A stretch of 64,000 bases of DNA from an uncultured Pelagibacteraceae bacterium (GTDB lineage Bacteria > Pseudomonadota > Alphaproteobacteria > Pelagibacterales > Pelagibacteraceae): assembly GCA_902569615.1 (NCBI GenBank), contig CACFUX010000001.1:16319-80318 (forward strand), written 5' to 3'. Position numbers and translations under genes: made by a program. The notes beneath the pieces were generated by a model. It did not search any database, was not told the origin of the DNA, and was given only the letters and a program-made list of their open reading frames with translations. This document shows positions 60,545-64,000 of the stretch, in pieces; within the stretch, counting starts at the first letter, position 1, and each line of letters opens with the position of its first letter.

Positions 60545-62080
60545 TTAAGAGTTAAAATTCTTTTTAAGTTCTTTAATAGTTTCTACTAACAAATTTTCAG
60601 TATCTTCTTCTAACTTTCCAGATTTAGAGATTGACTCCAAAATTTCTGGTTTTTCAGATTTACATTTTTCAATAATCTTTGTCTCAAATGAAGAAATATC
60701 TTTTAAATCTAAATCATCTAAGTATCCTTTAACACCACAGAAAACTGAAATTACTTGTTCTGCTACTGTCATTGGAGAATATTGTTTTTGTTTTAAAAGT
60801 TCAGTTAACTTTGATCCTCGATTTAACAGTTTTTGAGTAGAAGCGTCTAAATCTGATCCAAATTGAGCAAAAGCTGCCATTTCTCTATATTGAGCTAGTT
60901 CTAATTTCATTGAGCCAGAAACTTTTTTCATCGCTTTTGTTTGAGCTGATGAACCAACCCTTGATACAGATAGACCAACGTTTATCGCAGGCCTAATTCC
61001 TTGGTTAAATAGATTTGTTTCAAGAAATATTTGTCCATCAGTAATAGAGATTACATTTGTTGGAATAAAAGCAGAAACATCGCCACCTTGTGTTTCAATT
61101 ATTGGAAGTGCTGTTAGAGAACCACCTCCATGCTCATCACTTAGTTTAGCTGCTCTTTCTAATAATCTGCTGTGTAAATAAAAAACGTCACCAGGATAAG
61201 CTTCTCTTCCTGGAGGTCTTCTTAGCAATAATGACATTTGTCTATATGCAACTGCTTGCTTAGATAGATCGTCATAAATAATCAAAGCATGCATTCCATT
61301 ATCTCGAAAGTATTCTCCCATAGCACATCCAGTATAGGGAGCTAAAAATTGAAGTGGCGCTGCATCTGAAGCTGTTGCAGCAACTATTGTTGTATATTCC
61401 ATTGCTCCAGCTTCTTCTAATGATTTTTCTATTTGTCTTACTGTAGATCTTTTTTGACCAATTGCTACATATATACAATACAGTTTTTGTTTTTCATCAT
61501 TCGACTCATTAATTTTTTTCTGATTAATTATAGTATCAATTGCAACTGCAGTTTTCCCTGTTTGTCTGTCTCCAATAATTAGTTCTCTTTGTCCTCTGCC
61601 AATTGGGACTAAACTATCAACAGATTTTAATCCTGATTGCATTGGTTCATTTACAGATTTTCTTGGAATTATACCTGGAGCTTTTACTTCAACTCTACTT
61701 CTTTTAATTCCTTTATCTAAAGCACCTTTGCCATCTATTGGGTTGCCTAATCCATCAACAACTCTTCCCAATAATTCTTTACCAACAGGAGTATCTACTA
61801 TTGCACCAGTTCTTTTTACTGTATCGCCTTCCTTCACGGCTCTATCGTCACCAAAAATTACAACACCAACGTTGTCACTTTCTAAGTTTAAGGCCATTCC
61901 TTTTGAGCCATCTGAAAATTCAACCATCTCTCCTGCTTGAACATTGTCTAGACCGTATATTCTTGCTATTCCATCTCCAACAGATAAAACTTGTCCAACT
62001 TCAGTAACTTCTGCTTTGTCACCAAATTTTTTAATTTGTTCTTTTAATATTTTTGTTACTTCTGAAGGATTTATTTCCAT
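60545..62080 (-). CDS. atpA: F1F0 ATP synthase alpha subunit
   Basis: [59 protein letters not shown]. Confidence 0.98.
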   Translation of the reverse strand: MEINPSEVTKILKEQIKKFGDKAEVTEVGQVLSVGDGIARIYGLDNVQAGEMVEFSDGSKGMALNLESDNVGVVIFGDDRAVKEGDTVKRTGAIVDTPVGKELLGRVVDGLGNPIDGKGALDKGIKRSRVEVKAPGIIPRKSVNEPMQSGLKSVDSLVPIGRGQRELIIGDRQTGKTAVAIDTIINQKKINESNDEKQKLYCIYVAIGQKRSTVRQIEKSLEEAGAMEYTTIVAATASDAAPLQFLAPYTGCAMGEYFRDNGMHALIIYDDLSKQAVAYRQMSLLLRRPPGREAYPGDVFYLHSRLLERAAKLSDEHGGGSLTALPIIETQGGDVSAFIPTNVISITDGQIFLETNLFNQGIRPAINVGLSVSRVGSSAQTKAMKKVSGSMKLELAQYREMAAFAQFGSDLDASTQKLLNRGSKLTELLKQKQYSPMTVAEQVISVFCGVKGYLDDLDLKDISSFETKIIEKCKSEKPEILESISKSGKLEEDTENLLVETIKELKKNFNS

Positions 62081-62637
62081 TAAGCCTCTATCATTTTATT
62101 TTCAATTTTTTGTAATTTATTTTTAATAGAGGTATCAATCATAACACTTTCTACCTGCATAATTAATCCACCTATTAAGTCTGGATCATAGTTATAATTT
62201 AGTTTAACTTTCGATCCAAAATTTTGTGATAACTCATTTTTTATTTTAATTATTTGATTTTCATTTAGCTCTTTAGCTACAATTAATTTTGCAGAAATTT
62301 CACCACGGTTTTTTGAACAAATATTAATAAAATCTTTTAAAATTTTTTCAACATAAAAAAATCTTCTTTTCATTACCAAAAAATTTAAAAATTTTTTTAA
62401 TAATTTATTTAAGTTAAATTTTTCAAAAATAATACTTATAACATTCAATTGATCTTCTTGTTTGTTTGTAGGGTCTTTAATTAAAGAATTAAAATCTTCA
62501 CTTTGAGAAATAAGTTTGATAATTGAATTGACATCACCCTCTAGCTTCTCTAAATTTTTTTCTTCGGATCCAAGTTCATAGAGTGCTTGGGAATAGCTCT
62601 TTGCAGATGCTTCGGAAAAACTATTTTTGTTACTCAA
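62080..62637 (-). CDS. atpH: F1F0 ATP synthase delta subunit
   Basis: [30 protein letters not shown]...; [32 protein letters not shown]. Confidence 0.92.
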   Translation of the reverse strand: MSNKNSFSEASAKSYSQALYELGSEEKNLEKLEGDVNSIIKLISQSEDFNSLIKDPTNKQEDQLNVISIIFEKFNLNKLLKKFLNFLVMKRRFFYVEKILKDFINICSKNRGEISAKLIVAKELNENQIIKIKNELSQNFGSKVKLNYNYDPDLIGGLIMQVESVMIDTSIKNKLQKIENKMIEA

Positions 62638-62739
62638 TTTGTATCCTTATTATGAAGTTTTATAAAAGTTGAAATTAATTAACACATGAAATTAATCTCT
62701 TCAAGCGACACATTGATCAAAAAGCTTTATTTTAGTGGC

Positions 62740-64000
62740 TTAATTAAAGCTTATTGGATCAACATCAACTGCTAGTTTTATTTCTTTCTGATTTTTGAAG
62801 TTATTTAAAATTTCAGAAAGAGTTTTTTGTATTTTATCTGACTTTTTTGACCTTATTAAAATTCTATATCTAAAATATTTATTTATTTTAAATATTGGAG
62901 CAACAACAGGTCCTAGTATTCTCGCACTTAAATTTTTATCTAATTTTTTCTTTAAATTATTTGAAAATGTTTCAATTTTTTTTTCGTTTTTTCCACTTAA
63001 TATAATAGATATAAATCTTTCATATGGAGGAAGATTATTTTTTTTTCTTATTTCTAACTCTTTTTCTAAAAATATATCAGGATTAATATTTGTTATTTGA
63101 GATATCATATTAGATTTAATATTATAAGTTTGAAAATATACAGTTGCGGGCTTTCCTGCTCTTCCAGCTCTTCCTGACAATTGATGATATAATTGTAAAT
63201 TTTTTTCTGCACCCCTTAAATCATATCCATTTAAAGTTAAATCGATATCTAAAACTACTATACAATTTAAATTTGGAAAGTGAAATCCTTTTGAGATAAG
63301 TTGAGTACCTACCATAATTTGAATTTTATTATTAATTATTTTTTCTAAAATATCTGATGAAGACTTTTTATTCATTGTATCGCTTGAAAAAATAATAATT
63401 TGTTTATCTTTAAAAATCTTTTTTACTTCTTCATGAATTCTTTCTACTCCGGGTCCACTAAATGTGTATTCACAGTTTTGATTATCATTACATTTTCTAT
63501 TCAAGTTTGTTTTATAACCACAATAGTGACAAATTAAATTATTTTTTTTTTTATGATAAACTAGGTTTATTGTACAATTTGGGCAGGTATGAACTTTTAA
63601 ACATTTTTTACAAAGGGCATACGGAGCAAATCCTCTTCTGTTTACAAAAAAAAGAACTTGGTCATTTTTACTTAAATGATATTTAACTTTTTTAATTATT
63701 ACTTCAGAAATCCATGAATTATTTTCAAGATTATTTTTATTTAAATCTATAACCTCGTGATTTGGAAGTTTTGCATCCAAATATCTTTTATATAATCTTG
63801 AAAGAAAGTATTTACCTTTTTTAATATTTTCGAATGTTTCAAGAGATGGAACGGCAGTCACTAGATTAACTGGTATATTTTCGAATGAAGCTCGAGAGAT
63901 TGCCATATCTCTTGCATTATAAATTACTCCTTCATCTTGTTTATAAGATTGATCATGTTCTTCATCTACAACTATAATTCCTAAATTTAAAAATGGTAAA
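62740..64000 (-). CDS. priA: Primosomal protein N' (replication restart helicase), N-terminus beyond the window
   Basis: DEEHDQSYKQDEGVIYNARDMA is readable to the window edge; zinc-binding CKKCLKVHTCPNCTINLVYHKKKNNLICHYCGYKTN; GTQLISKGFHFPNLNCIVVLDID; QLSGRAGRAGKPATVYFQT. Confidence 0.95.
   Translation of the reverse strand, partial: LPFLNLGIIVVDEEHDQSYKQDEGVIYNARDMAISRASFENIPVNLVTAVPSLETFENIKKGKYFLSRLYKRYLDAKLPNHEVIDLNKNNLENNSWISEVIIKKVKYHLSKNDQVLFFVNRRGFAPYALCKKCLKVHTCPNCTINLVYHKKKNNLICHYCGYKTNLNRKCNDNQNCEYTFSGPGVERIHEEVKKIFKDKQIIIFSSDTMNKKSSSDILEKIINNKIQIMVGTQLISKGFHFPNLNCIVVLDIDLTLNGYDLRGAEKNLQLYHQLSGRAGRAGKPATVYFQTYNIKSNMISQITNINPDIFLEKELEIRKKNNLPPYERFISIILSGKNEKKIETFSNNLKKKLDKNLSARILGPVVAPIFKINKYFRYRILIRSKKSDKIQKTLSEILNNFKNQKEIKLAVDVDPISFN

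Noticed and set aside
61728-62126. Three overlapping + strand ORFs antisense to atpA
   Set aside because: All are inside atpA/atpH coding sequence on the other strand and show no family features.

Overview
This is an AT-rich, very gene-dense window whose gene content and protein style look like a streamlined marine alphaproteobacterium of the SAR11/Pelagibacter type. That assignment is an inference from sequence style; no search was run. I see no rRNA, tRNA, CRISPR array, prophage or transposon. Most of the window is core metabolism: polA, lysS, pyrD, obgE, rplU/rpmA, rpmB, proBA, nadD/rsfS, metXW, hisC/tyrA, ahcY, the atpHAGDC operon and a partial priA. Accessory loci are: (1) a purine-to-ureide degradation cluster (NCS2 permease, phosphoribosyltransferase, PuuD-like membrane urate oxidase, guanine deaminase, XdhAB, UraH, UraD); (2) a polyamine cluster (ornithine/lysine decarboxylase, deoxyhypusine-synthase-like enzyme, agmatinase family); (3) an RND efflux pair with an unusually short adaptor; (4) an hsp20 gene whose leader fits a ROSE-type RNA thermometer; (5) a metX leader that matches the SAM-II riboswitch, including a compensated pseudoknot; (6) a cyclopropane-fatty-acid synthase gene split by a one-base shift in an A6 tract. 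I did not find a wholly new type of system. The best leads are the two RNA regulators, the hairpin-less RND adaptor, the DHS-like polyamine locus, the Lys-rich coiled-coil protein and the cfa frameshift.
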